Assembly: GCA_020632925.1 (NCBI GenBank)
Contig: JACKER010000010.1
Location: 248,001-312,000 of the forward strand
Length of the DNA stretch: 64,000 bases
Origin: Alphaproteobacteria bacterium
GTDB lineage: Bacteria > Myxococcota_A > UBA796 > GCA-2862545
Direction: 5' to 3'
Shown: positions 17,641 through 25,844 of the stretch, piece after piece
How the letters are laid out: the number at the start of each line of letters is the position of its first letter
Position numbering within the stretch: the stretch's first letter is position 1
Notes under the pieces: generated by a model
What the model was told of the DNA's origin: nothing
What the model saw: only the letters and a program-made list of their open reading frames with translations
Database searches by the model: none
Made by a program: the position numbers and the translations under genes

Positions 17641-17847
17641 CCCGTGCCCGTGCCCGGCGGTGGGATCGGGGTGGAGTTCGCGGCCCGGCGCAGATGATCG
17701 CCCATGTACGCCCGGCCACTCGGGCGCTTCGGGGTGCGACCGGAGCTCGGCATGGCCCCCGTGCGAGCTCCCGAGCTACGGCGACCGATGGTGCCGGTTC
17801 CAGCGCCGCTGACGGGCACGGGCACGGGCACGGGCACGGGCACGGAA
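17641..17847. repeat. GGGCAC hexanucleotide repeat with an inverted partner
   Basis: From 17814 to 17843 the hexamer GGGCAC is repeated five times, with a partial sixth. At 17641-17656 lies CCCGTGCCCGTGCCCG, its reverse complement, about 165 bases upstream, so the two could pair into a long stem. The 294 bases between the genes at 17593 and 17888 hold no convincing gene; a 60-codon frame here owes a Gly-Thr run to the repeat. A perfect palindrome, CTAGCT-A-AGCTAG, sits at 17879-17891 at the end of the next gene. Confidence 0.8.
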
Positions 17848-17887
17848 GGAGCACTGTGGGGCTACACCCCGCAGCCTCCTAGCTAAG

Positions 17888-20818
17888 CTAGATCGTCATC
17901 TTCCAGGCGCGCGCCGCCAGGCGGATCTCGAGGACGTACGGGGCGACCCGTCTCCCCGAGGTCCAGGCGTCGAGCGTCGCCAGGTCCCCCGAGCGCGCGG
18001 CGGCGATGACCTCCACGAGCGCCTCCCCGAACCGGCCGGGCTGCTCGTGGGCCAGCGACCAGCAACGCTCCTCGGCCGCCGGATCGACCTCCCCCAGCAG
18101 CCGGGAGGCGACGGCGCTGCGCGTGGCCCAGGCGTGGCGACTGGTGGCGGTGAACAGCGCGGGATCGATGCCCTGCAGGGTCTCCCGGGCGGGCCGCGCA
18201 CGGCCGGCGAACAGCTCTGCCAGCGCCACATCCAGCTGGGCATGGGCCTCGAAGTGCGGGTCGCCGAGGCGACGGGAGACATCGACGGCGCCGACGGCGT
18301 GCTCCAGACCGGCCGGCAGGTTGCCCACGTCCAGCTCCAGCGAGGCCAGGTAGAGCCGGGCGTCGGCCTGGATCGCCAGGTAGTCCCGCTGCATCGCCCA
18401 GGCGAGCGTCCGCTCGAGGCCCGCGCGAGCCTCGTCCGCACGACCCGCCTGGAGCAGCACCAGCGAGCGCGTGTGCGCCACCTGGAGGGTCCGCACGGGC
18501 TCGACCGCCGCGAACAGTGCGTCCGCCTCGTCGAGCGCCGCCTCCGCCCGCGCGACACCCGGCGCGTCCCACTGGGACATCGCGTACGTGATCAGCGCCT
18601 GACCGAGCATCCTCGGATCGGGCAGCGTCCTCGCGAGCGCCAGCAACCGCTCGGCATGGACCGTGGCGCGCTCGAAGTGCGTCACCCTCAGCCGCGGAGC
18701 GATGTCGTTGCCGACGACCATCGCGTCCCAGACCTCGCCGTCGAGCAGCAGCTCCTCGAAGATGCCCTCCATCGCACGGACCGTGTCCACGATCGAGGCG
18801 GTACCCAGGAGATCACCGACGTGATGCCGTGCGGCCTCGATCCGGTGCAGGGTGGCGCGCTCGGCGCCCGGGACGGCGGCGGACGCGAGCAGATCCAGGG
18901 CGTACCTCGAGCCCCGCGTGCGTCGCTCGATGTCGGCGGCCACGAGCCGCGCCCGTGACTCCAGCTCGGCGGCACCGGCGGCGTGCGCCAGCTCCCGAAC
19001 ACGTTCCAGGACCTCCACCGCCCGCGCATGATCCCGGTTCAACCACTGGCCGGCCTGCTCGAAGAGCGCGCGAGCGTGCGGCTCGGTGGCACGGGAGGCG
19101 ACGGGCACGACCCGTTCCCACAGCGTCTGCCGCTCCGCCGACGTGCCGTGGTTGCGCAACACCCGGTCGAGGCCCGCGGCCAGGGTGACCGCATGCTCGG
19201 CCTCACCATGCTCGAGCGCCCGCCGGAGCGCCGCCTCGAGATCGGAGCGCCACGCCACCAGCACGGTGAACGCGCGTGCGCCGTCCGTGCGCGTGAGACC
19301 CTCCACCAGCGCGCGGGCACGCCTCGCCACGTGGCCTCGGTGGGCGTCGAGGTAGGGCCGATCCGCCCCCTGGCGCCGGGCGAAGGCACGCACGATGCCG
19401 AGGAGCCGGTGCCCCTGGGCGGCGGGCGCGAGGAGCTGGTGCCGCGCGAGCTCGAGCCACCCTCGGAGTGGATCGGCCCCGAGCACGGCGCGCGCATCGG
19501 CCACGATGAAGGCCCCCTCGAAGGTCGCGAGGGCGCCCCATGCCGTCCGGCCTTCCTCCCCCAGCCGCTCCCACGCCGCGCGCAGCGAACCGTCGAGGCC
19601 GAGGAGGTCGTCGCTGCGCAGGGCGAGCCTCGTCGCCTCGGCCCCGAGCGCCACGACGGCGGGCGCCGCCAGCTCGAGCGCCAGCGGCAGTCGGTCGAGC
19701 TCGTCCACGAGCGGGCCGAGCTCGTCGGCGCTCGCCATCCCGCCGGCCTCGGTGACCCGCCGCAGCAGCAGCGAGATGGCGTCGTCGGGCTCGAGCGGCG
19801 CGAGGGCGATCACCCTCGTCCCGGGAGCCGGCGCTCGAGTGGAGACCAGGAGGATCCGGGCGTTCGGGTGGGTCAGCCGCGCCGCCGGCACCGGCCAGTC
19901 GTCCAGGCCGTCGATCACCCAGGCCTCCGCCCGACCGAGCACGTGCCCCAGGTCTCCGTCCTCTCCGGGCTTGGCCCCCACGGCCGCAGCGAGCCGGCCG
20001 ATCGCACCCTCGGGATCGCTCGCGCCCGTGAGATCCACCTCGACTGCCCGCACCGTCGCTCCCCAGGCACGGGCCAGGCTCGACTTCCCCACCCCGGGCG
20101 GCCCGACCAGGGCCACGACGGCCCCCGGGATCAGCGCCGATGCCAGCGTCGCCAGGCTCGCGTCCCGCCCGACCAGCGAGGGTGCGGGAGGTGCGGCGGC
20201 GACGGGCGCGGCACCCGCGAGGAGGCGGTAGCCACCGTTCCGGACGGTCAGCAGGCAGGCAGGGGTGCGCGGATCGGTCTCGATCTTCTTGCGCAGCCGC
20301 GAGACCGCCATGTCCACCGCTCGCGTGGGCACCGCCTTGCGGTGGTCCCACACCTGGGTCTGGAGCTCCTCCCGCTCGACGATCCTGCCGGTTCGCGCAG
20401 CGAGGTAGCCCAGGAGACGCGTCTCGAGGGCCGACAGCTCGATCACCTCGCCGTCCGCGCGTCGCAACAGCGAACGATCCAGGTCCGCCTTGCCAGCAGC
20501 GAGCTGCACGACGCCGTCGGGCCGTCCGGCCTCGAGCGCCTGAAGGCAACGGTCCAGCGCTGTGGCGCTCGCCTCGCGGAGCAACACCACGGGCTCCAGG
20601 CGGACCCGGTCCGAGGGGGGCTCGGTGCGCGTGACGACCACCACCGGCACACGCAACCCTCCGGTGCGCCAGCCACGGACCCGGTCCCAGGCGTCGTCGG
20701 CACCGAGCAGCACCGCGTCGGCGGCAGCGAGCGTCTGGCGATCGAGGCGCGCGTCGGCGTCGTGCCCCGCCTCGCGGGCCAGGTCGACCAGCTCCGGGAG
20801 GTCGGCGAGCAGCTCCAT
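17888..20818 (-). CDS. Winged-helix / NB-ARC ATPase / TPR transcriptional regulator (AfsR/STAND-like)
   Basis: 976 residues. The N terminus (about 1-105) resembles a receiver fold. Residues about 118-205 form an OmpR-type winged helix: LSALETRLLGYLAARTGR, EREELQTQVW, then VDMAVSRLRKKIETDP and TVRNGGYRLLAG. An NB-ARC/AAA module follows, with Walker A GPPGVGKSSLA (about 240), VDGLD-type Walker B (WVIDGLDDW) and RLPLALELAA, which matches the GLPLAL motif of STAND proteins. The C-terminal 500 residues are TPR-like helical repeats. STAND regulators use ATP-dependent oligomerisation to switch on. No cognate sensor is adjacent; rhlE is 27 bases upstream in the same direction. Target genes are unknown. 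Confidence 0.87.
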   Translation of the reverse strand: MELLADLPELVDLAREAGHDADARLDRQTLAAADAVLLGADDAWDRVRGWRTGGLRVPVVVVTRTEPPSDRVRLEPVVLLREASATALDRCLQALEAGRPDGVVQLAAGKADLDRSLLRRADGEVIELSALETRLLGYLAARTGRIVEREELQTQVWDHRKAVPTRAVDMAVSRLRKKIETDPRTPACLLTVRNGGYRLLAGAAPVAAAPPAPSLVGRDASLATLASALIPGAVVALVGPPGVGKSSLARAWGATVRAVEVDLTGASDPEGAIGRLAAAVGAKPGEDGDLGHVLGRAEAWVIDGLDDWPVPAARLTHPNARILLVSTRAPAPGTRVIALAPLEPDDAISLLLRRVTEAGGMASADELGPLVDELDRLPLALELAAPAVVALGAEATRLALRSDDLLGLDGSLRAAWERLGEEGRTAWGALATFEGAFIVADARAVLGADPLRGWLELARHQLLAPAAQGHRLLGIVRAFARRQGADRPYLDAHRGHVARRARALVEGLTRTDGARAFTVLVAWRSDLEAALRRALEHGEAEHAVTLAAGLDRVLRNHGTSAERQTLWERVVPVASRATEPHARALFEQAGQWLNRDHARAVEVLERVRELAHAAGAAELESRARLVAADIERRTRGSRYALDLLASAAVPGAERATLHRIEAARHHVGDLLGTASIVDTVRAMEGIFEELLLDGEVWDAMVVGNDIAPRLRVTHFERATVHAERLLALARTLPDPRMLGQALITYAMSQWDAPGVARAEAALDEADALFAAVEPVRTLQVAHTRSLVLLQAGRADEARAGLERTLAWAMQRDYLAIQADARLYLASLELDVGNLPAGLEHAVGAVDVSRRLGDPHFEAHAQLDVALAELFAGRARPARETLQGIDPALFTATSRHAWATRSAVASRLLGEVDPAAEERCWSLAHEQPGRFGEALVEVIAAARSGDLATLDAWTSGRRVAPYVLEIRLAARAWKMTI

Positions 20819-20845
20819 GCGACCGAATGTAGTGCGTGTCCGGCC

Positions 20846-22078
20846 CTACCGGCGACGCCGACCGCGACCCGAGCCCCCCTTGGGACGCGGCGGGGGTGCG
20901 GAGCGGCGCTTCGGCCCGAGCGGACCGGGCTCCACCACGTCGGGCGGCAGGCCGATCCGGTCCCCGGCGACCACGATGCGCGCGCCGATCAGGTTCTCGA
21001 TCTGGCGCAGATCGGCGATCTCCTCGCGGTCGCAGAACGACAGCGCCATCCCGGTGGCGCCGGCGCGCGCCGTGCGGCCGATGCGGTGCACGTAGCTCTC
21101 GGGCTCGTGCGGCACGTCGTAGTTGATGACGTGGGTCACGCCGTCCACGTCGATGCCACGCGCCGCGAGATCGGTGGCCACGAGCACCTTGAGCGTGCCG
21201 TCCTTGAAGCCCTGGAGCGCGCGCTGCCGGGCGTTCTGGCTCTTGTTCCCGTGGATGGCCGCAGCGGACACCCCGGCCTTCTCGAGCCGCTCCGCGACCC
21301 GGTTCGCGCCGTGCTTGGTGCGCGTGAACACGAGCGCCCTGCCGACACGCGGGTCGGAGGTGACCTGCACCACCAGGGCCTTCTTGCCGTCCTTGTCCAC
21401 GAACATGACGCGCTGGGTCACGCCCTCGGCCGTGGAGGACTCCGGCGAGGCCTCGACCTTGACGGGGTCGTTCAGGATCTGGTGCGCCAGCGCCACGATG
21501 TCGGGCGGCATGGTCGCAGAGAAGAACAGGTTGTGACGCTGCTTCGGGAGGTACGCGAGGACGCGCTTCACGTCGGGCAGGAAGCCCATGTCGAGCATGC
21601 GGTCAGCCTCGTCGAGCACGAAGGCCTCGAGGTCACCGAGCTCGATGTGCTTCTGGCCGAGCAGATCGAGCAGCCGCCCGGGGCACGCGACCAGCACGTC
21701 CACGCCCTGCGCCATGGCCTGGATCTGCGGGTTCTGCCCCACGCCGCCGAAGATGCAGGCGGTGCGCACCCCCTGGTGCTTGCCGTAGTCCCGGAAGCTC
21801 TCGTCCACCTGCAGCGCGAGCTCTCGGGTGGGCGTCAACACGAGGACGCGCGGCTGCTTGCGTCGCCGGGGCGCGCGCGTCTCGGCCAGCCGGTGGAGCA
21901 GCGGCAGCGCGAAGGCCGCCGTCTTGCCGGTGCCCGTGCGCGCGCAGCCCAGCAGGTCGCGTCCGCCGAGGACGGGCGGGATGGCCTGGAGCTGGATGGG
22001 AGTGGGGGTCTGGTAGCCGAGGTCGGCCACCGCGCGGACCAGGGGCTCCGCGAGCCCGAGGTCGGAGAAGGTCGTCAT
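20846..22078 (-). CDS. rhlE: DEAD-box ATP-dependent RNA helicase
   Basis: 410 residues with the full motif set: Q-motif region YQTPTPIQLQAIP, ARTGTGKT, PTRELA, VLDEADRMLDMGF, SATMP, ARGIDVDGV and HRIGRTARAG. A short basic Arg/Gly-rich tail (PPPRPKGGSGRGRRRR) is typical of RhlE-type helicases, which remodel RNA in ribosome assembly and mRNA decay. It acts in the cytoplasm. The upstream region holds a small inverted-repeat element (22093-22191) in its promoter area. Confidence 0.93.
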   Translation of the reverse strand: MTTFSDLGLAEPLVRAVADLGYQTPTPIQLQAIPPVLGGRDLLGCARTGTGKTAAFALPLLHRLAETRAPRRRKQPRVLVLTPTRELALQVDESFRDYGKHQGVRTACIFGGVGQNPQIQAMAQGVDVLVACPGRLLDLLGQKHIELGDLEAFVLDEADRMLDMGFLPDVKRVLAYLPKQRHNLFFSATMPPDIVALAHQILNDPVKVEASPESSTAEGVTQRVMFVDKDGKKALVVQVTSDPRVGRALVFTRTKHGANRVAERLEKAGVSAAAIHGNKSQNARQRALQGFKDGTLKVLVATDLAARGIDVDGVTHVINYDVPHEPESYVHRIGRTARAGATGMALSFCDREEIADLRQIENLIGARIVVAGDRIGLPPDVVEPGPLGPKRRSAPPPRPKGGSGRGRRRR

Positions 22079-22092
22079 GGGCCCTGGTCTAA

Positions 22093-22191
22093 CAGGTTGC
22101 TGAACAAGTCAGCACCCTGCACGTCAGCGTACCGCTCCCGCTCGCCCGCAGGTCGCTGAGAAGCGCCTGACGGCACTTCTTCAGCAACCTG
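22093..22191. repeat. Small element with 16-bp terminal inverted repeats (MITE-like)
   Basis: CAGGTTGCTGAACAAG at 22093-22108 is matched by its reverse complement at 22176-22191 with one mismatch (15 of 16). The 99-bp unit has no coding capacity and lies just upstream of rhlE. The ends resemble inverted repeats of several IS families by eye. No clear target-site duplication was seen. A short CCAAC/GTTGG hairpin follows at 22192-22208. Confidence 0.5.
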
Positions 22192-22216
22192 CCAACGGGT
22201 TGCGTTGGCGAGGGCC

Positions 22217-23032
22217 TCAGTCGAGGACCCAGAACAGCTGGCCCTGGATGTTGGGCACGCCACCCAACCGGTCGGTGTCCTTCAGGTAGGGCAGGACCTG
22301 GACGACCGCCTGGGGGGCCCAGCTCGCGACGATGGGGCGCGTGGTGAGGATCCCGCCGAGGCAGGTCGATCGGTCGCCGGACCCGGTCGCGATGCGGTCG
22401 CGGAAGGTGGGCCCGAGCCACAGCAGCGGGCCGCCGTCGCCGGGCAGCACCGTCGCCATCACGACGGCCTGGTGCTCGAGCAGCGTGTCGGTCCAGGCGA
22501 GCACCATGTCCGAGTAGGGCTCGTACGTGTAGGGCTCGTCCACGGCGTCTGGCTGGTGGAAGCGCCAGTGCGAGATCGTCCACGCGTCGAAGGCGACGAT
22601 CGGTCCCACCCTGAGCTTGAGCGTGGGCGCCGCCGTGAGCACGAGCGCCCAGGTGCTGACGGCGTCCTCGGGACGGTCCGCGCGGTCCTTCGAGAGCGTG
22701 CCCCCCAGGTCGCCGAACACCATCGGACCGAAGGAGGACGGCCAGTAGCCGACGAAGGAGGCCTGCAGGTCGAGGTCGAAGACGTCGATCGGCGCGATCG
22801 AGACGCGGGGGCCCACGTCGGCGTAGGCCGGGGTGACGGCGAGCCGACCGCCTGCGCCGGCGTACGTCTTCTGGAACACGATGCTGTCGGAGCGGTGCAG
22901 CGGTGTGCGGAGCTGGGCGCGGGTGTCGATGACGGCGCCGCTGGGCCAGCCGCCGAAACCGACGGCCTGACGCATCCACAGCCCGGGTTCGTCGGCGGCG
23001 TGAGCGATGTGGGCGAGCGTGAGCAGGAACAT
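22217..23032 (-). CDS. Exported protein, possible outer-membrane beta-barrel, function unknown
   Basis: 271 residues from the ATG at 23032, preceded by GGAGG. The N terminus MFLLTLAHIAHAADEPG is a signal peptide with an AHA cleavage site. The mature part consists of alternating strands with aromatic girdles (SFVGYWPSSFGPMVFGDLGG, TLKLRVGPIVAFDAW, QAVVQVLPYL) and ends in QLFWVLD, compatible with a barrel or porin-like protein. No family was recognised with certainty. It lies downstream of a lipoprotein gene in the same direction, 116 bases away. Confidence 0.6.
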   Translation of the reverse strand: MFLLTLAHIAHAADEPGLWMRQAVGFGGWPSGAVIDTRAQLRTPLHRSDSIVFQKTYAGAGGRLAVTPAYADVGPRVSIAPIDVFDLDLQASFVGYWPSSFGPMVFGDLGGTLSKDRADRPEDAVSTWALVLTAAPTLKLRVGPIVAFDAWTISHWRFHQPDAVDEPYTYEPYSDMVLAWTDTLLEHQAVVMATVLPGDGGPLLWLGPTFRDRIATGSGDRSTCLGGILTTRPIVASWAPQAVVQVLPYLKDTDRLGGVPNIQGQLFWVLD

Positions 23033-23148
23033 GGGGGCCTCCGCCACCCACGAGTGCAGCCCTCGTTCCAGCCATGAAGCCCGGTTTTGGCCAACATCCG
23101 GTCATCGGGCGTGGACATCCGACCACGATCGACGACAGACCGACCCGT

Positions 23149-24144
23149 TCACGCGCCCTGGCGCTGCTCGAAGCAGTACAGGTGCAGGTTGCTGAGGCAG
23201 GTGTTCACCCCGTTCGCCTCCCAGGCTCCGTCGGTACGGTCGGACAGGCCGTGGCCGCCGAAGAGGAACCCCGTGCCCTGCGAGGTCCAGCTGCTGCAGG
23301 TCGCGCTGAACGGGAACGAGCTGAACCCGGTCCACACCTGGACGGCGACGGGAGAACCGAACTCGTCGAAGGACACGGCGTTGCGCAGGTCGCCATCGGA
23401 CAGGTCGGACAGGTCGAGCGCGACCAGCGCGCCGTCGCCGAGCCGTACCCACGGACCGTCGGAGACGAACCGGTCCTGCGGAAGACCCTCGACATCGTCG
23501 CGCACCCACGCCCTCCAGGCGCCACCGAAGCCGGCAGCCTGCGCCCGCTGGAGACAGATGCCATCGGCGGCCGTCGCGTTGCCGGTCGCCCCGAAGTCGC
23601 CGAGCACGGTGGTGGAGGTCGTGAACGATCGGAGCGGCCCGCCGTTCGTGGCGACCTCGAAGTACCAGGAGAAGGGCGCACACGAAGGCAGCGTGCCCGT
23701 CGTGGACAACGTCACGTCGGTGCCTGGGGCGGCTTCGAACCAGTCGTGCGCGGTGGACGGCGACACGAAGTTGGTCGCGCTGCTCGTCGACACGAAGAAC
23801 ACGTCCGTGGCGTTGCCGGTGTCGTGGGTGAGCGTGATGTCGACGGTCCGAGCCGTCGAGGCGCACGTCGGATCGACGCAGTCCGGGCACGACGCAGGGG
23901 CGGCCACACTGAACTCGGCGCTGGCGACGCGAGCGAGCGGCGAAGGGTCGGCCGTGATGGTCGCCACCTCACCGGTGCGAGGGTCGGCGACGACCGCGAA
24001 GCCGCCGTCATCGATGGCGCCACGGACCTCGTCGAGGTCCACGCCGTGCGGCAGCGTGCCGACCACCGTGAGGTCGTCGGGGGTGATGGGCCCTGCCGGA
24101 TCCGCGCAGGCGGCGAGGAGGACGAGGAGAGCGAACGGGCGCAT
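23149..24144 (-). CDS. Lipoprotein with DUF1554-like C-terminal domain
   Basis: 331 residues from the ATG at 24144, which has GGAGG upstream. Signal peptide MRPFALLVLLAAC with lipobox LAAC (lipidated Cys13). The C-terminal half (about 185-331) has the pattern ICLQRAQAAGFGGAWRAWV, DRFVSDGPWVRLGDG, then FDEFGSPVAVQVWTG and NLHLYCFEQ, matching the DUF1554 domain found in surface lipoproteins of myxobacteria and Leptospira, related to C-type-lectin-like or endostatin-like folds. It is presumably membrane anchored and exposed. The 258 bases upstream (24145-24402) hold no gene and include a perfect tandem of a 10-base unit (CCGTTACGCG twice, 24371-24390). Confidence 0.78.
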   Translation of the reverse strand: MRPFALLVLLAACADPAGPITPDDLTVVGTLPHGVDLDEVRGAIDDGGFAVVADPRTGEVATITADPSPLARVASAEFSVAAPASCPDCVDPTCASTARTVDITLTHDTGNATDVFFVSTSSATNFVSPSTAHDWFEAAPGTDVTLSTTGTLPSCAPFSWYFEVATNGGPLRSFTTSTTVLGDFGATGNATAADGICLQRAQAAGFGGAWRAWVRDDVEGLPQDRFVSDGPWVRLGDGALVALDLSDLSDGDLRNAVSFDEFGSPVAVQVWTGFSSFPFSATCSSWTSQGTGFLFGGHGLSDRTDGAWEANGVNTCLSNLHLYCFEQRQGA

Positions 24145-24402
24145 GGGGAGACCTCCGCTCATGGGCTGAAGCTGCCGCCGAAGGCGGTGGTGACGGCGGG
24201 GAGAGCGCCCAGGCGGCGCAGGCGCGGCCGACGGAACGTGGCGGGCTGCTCGGGGGCCGGCGAACGCTCGGCGGGTGACGGGGGCGAGCAGGGAATCGGG
24301 TCTTCGGGACGCAAGGGACCTCCGGGGACGTGCGGAGGGGGTATCGGCGGCCTCCGTCGCCCCAGGACCGCCGTTACGCGCCGTTACGCGAGGTCCGAGC
24401 GA

Positions 24403-25707
24403 CTACAGGCCGTAGCGCTTCACCCAGTGCCGAATCTGGTCGTAGGTCAGGCCGAGCGACCTCGCCGCGGCCGCCTGGTTGCCCCCGCAGCGGGCGAGCG
24501 CGTCCCGGATCTGGCGGCGGCGGTAGGCGTCCACCCGCTCGTCGAGCGTGCCCACCGGCGCGGGCTCCACGTGCAGCTCGAGGTCGGCGGCCTCCACCGG
24601 GCCGTCGGTGCCGCGGATCGCCGCGCGCTCCACCAGGTGCTTGAGCTCGCGCACGTTGCCCGGGAAGGCGTGGTCCCGCAGCGCGTGCAGGGCCCCCTCC
24701 GACAGCGTGCGGCCCGCGAGCTCGGGCATCTCCTTGCCGAAGCGCTCCAGGAAGTGGGCGGCGAGCAGGGGCACGTCCTCCCGTCGCTCGCGCAGCGGCG
24801 GCACCCGCAGGACCGCGAAGGCCAGCCGGTCGTACAGGTCGGGCAGGAACGTGCCGGCGGCGATGTGCTGCGAGAGGTCGGCGTTGGTCGCCGCCACCAC
24901 CCGCGCCGACGTCCGGATCTCGTCGACGCCACCCACCCGGTGCAGCGCGCCGTACTCGACCACCCGCAGCACCTTCTGCTGGAAGGCGACGGACATGCAC
25001 GCGACCTCGTCGAGGAAGAGCGTGCCGCGGTCGGCGACCTCGAACTTGCCCGGCACGCGCTGATCCGCACCGGTGAACGCGCCCTTCTCGTGCCCGAACA
25101 GCTCCGTCTCGAGCAGCGTGTCGGTGAACGCCGCGCAGTTCACGACCACCAGCGGGCCGAGCCCGGAGGCCTCGTGGATCGCGCGGGCGACGAGCTCCTT
25201 GCCGCTCCCGCGCTCGCCGACGACCAGCACCGGCCGCGGCACCTTCGCCACCCGCAGGATCGCCGCCCGCAGCTCGCGCATGGGTGCGGAGTCCCCGAGC
25301 AGCGCCCACGGGCTCTCGGCCTGGCGCAACCGTCGGTTCTCCCGGCGCATCCGCACGACCGACGACAGCTTGCGCACCAGGATCTGCACCCGCTCGCGCA
25401 GCTTGGGGCCCAGCACCAGGAAGTCGGAGGCGCCGGCGTGCACGGCCTCCGCGGCGCTGTCCACGTCGCCCCGATCGGCCACCGCCGCGACCGGGAGCTC
25501 CGCGTCCGCCGCCCGGGCCGCAGCCAGCGCGTCCGTCCGCGCTGCCCAGATCCCGACCAGGTCGTAGCTGCCGCCCTGGAGCTCCGCGAGCAGCTCGCCG
25601 AGCGCGGACACCGCGTGGACCGTGGCGTGCGGCACCACCTCGCGCAGGCCCACCTCGAACGTGCGGGTGGCGGGGTCGTCGAGGAGCAGCACGCGGCGGA
25701 GTTCCAT
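24403..25707 (-). CDS. Sigma-54-dependent transcriptional activator with degenerate receiver domain
   Basis: 434 residues. The N-terminal region (about 1-120) looks like a receiver fold but lacks Asp at the usual phosphorylation strand (YDLVGIWAAR). The AAA+ domain has Walker A GERGSGKE (about 164), the sigma-54 contact loop GAFTGA (about 209), Walker B TLFLDEVA, and FPGNVRELKHL. The C-terminal Fis-type helix-turn-helix (NQAAAARSLGLTYDQIRHW) binds DNA. It is divergent from an SPFH gene across 137 bases that contain a sigma-54 promoter and paired repeats. The arrangement resembles PspF-type activators that control a neighbouring membrane-stress operon; it is probably not controlled by conventional phosphorylation. 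Confidence 0.92.
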   Translation of the reverse strand: MELRRVLLLDDPATRTFEVGLREVVPHATVHAVSALGELLAELQGGSYDLVGIWAARTDALAAARAADAELPVAAVADRGDVDSAAEAVHAGASDFLVLGPKLRERVQILVRKLSSVVRMRRENRRLRQAESPWALLGDSAPMRELRAAILRVAKVPRPVLVVGERGSGKELVARAIHEASGLGPLVVVNCAAFTDTLLETELFGHEKGAFTGADQRVPGKFEVADRGTLFLDEVACMSVAFQQKVLRVVEYGALHRVGGVDEIRTSARVVAATNADLSQHIAAGTFLPDLYDRLAFAVLRVPPLRERREDVPLLAAHFLERFGKEMPELAGRTLSEGALHALRDHAFPGNVRELKHLVERAAIRGTDGPVEAADLELHVEPAPVGTLDERVDAYRRRQIRDALARCGGNQAAAARSLGLTYDQIRHWVKRYGL

Positions 25708-25726
25708 GCCCGCAGCCTACGAGGAC

Positions 25727-25764
25727 CTGGTCCCAGACACCAGCCGATCTGGTCCCACACGCCA
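25727..25764 (+). promoter_or_regulatory. Two operator-like repeats, probable upstream activator sites
   Basis: CTGGTCCCAGAC (25727-25738) and CTGGTCCCACAC (25749-25760) are near-identical direct repeats 22 bp apart, two helical turns. Each extends to an imperfect dyad TGGT-N7-ACCA (25728-25742) or TGGT-N7-GCCA (25750-25764). They lie about 42-80 bp upstream of the -24 element of the neighbouring sigma-54 promoter, where enhancer-binding activators normally bind. The overlap with the activator gene's own promoter region also allows autoregulation. Confidence 0.6.
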
Positions 25765-25805
25765 TGTCCGGAGCTACGATCCGCACCATCCCTACGTCAC
25801 GGTGG

Positions 25806-25821
25806 TGGCACACCGCTCGCA
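25806..25821 (+). promoter_or_regulatory. Sigma-54 (-24/-12) promoter of the SPFH gene
   Basis: TGGCAC-N5-TCGCA matches the consensus TGGCAC-N5-TTGCA at 10 of 11 defined positions, with invariant GG (25807-25808) and GC (25819-25820) at the right spacing. Transcription would start near 25832, and the ATG of the SPFH gene is at 25845 with GGAGG between. Confidence 0.75.
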
Positions 25822-25844
25822 GGACGGGGAGGCGGAGGTGTCCC

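Noticed and set aside
17704..17886. A 60-codon frame over the GGGCAC repeat
   Set aside because: Its Gly-Thr run is produced by the repeat, it has no convincing ribosome-binding site and it ends in the palindrome next to the regulator gene.
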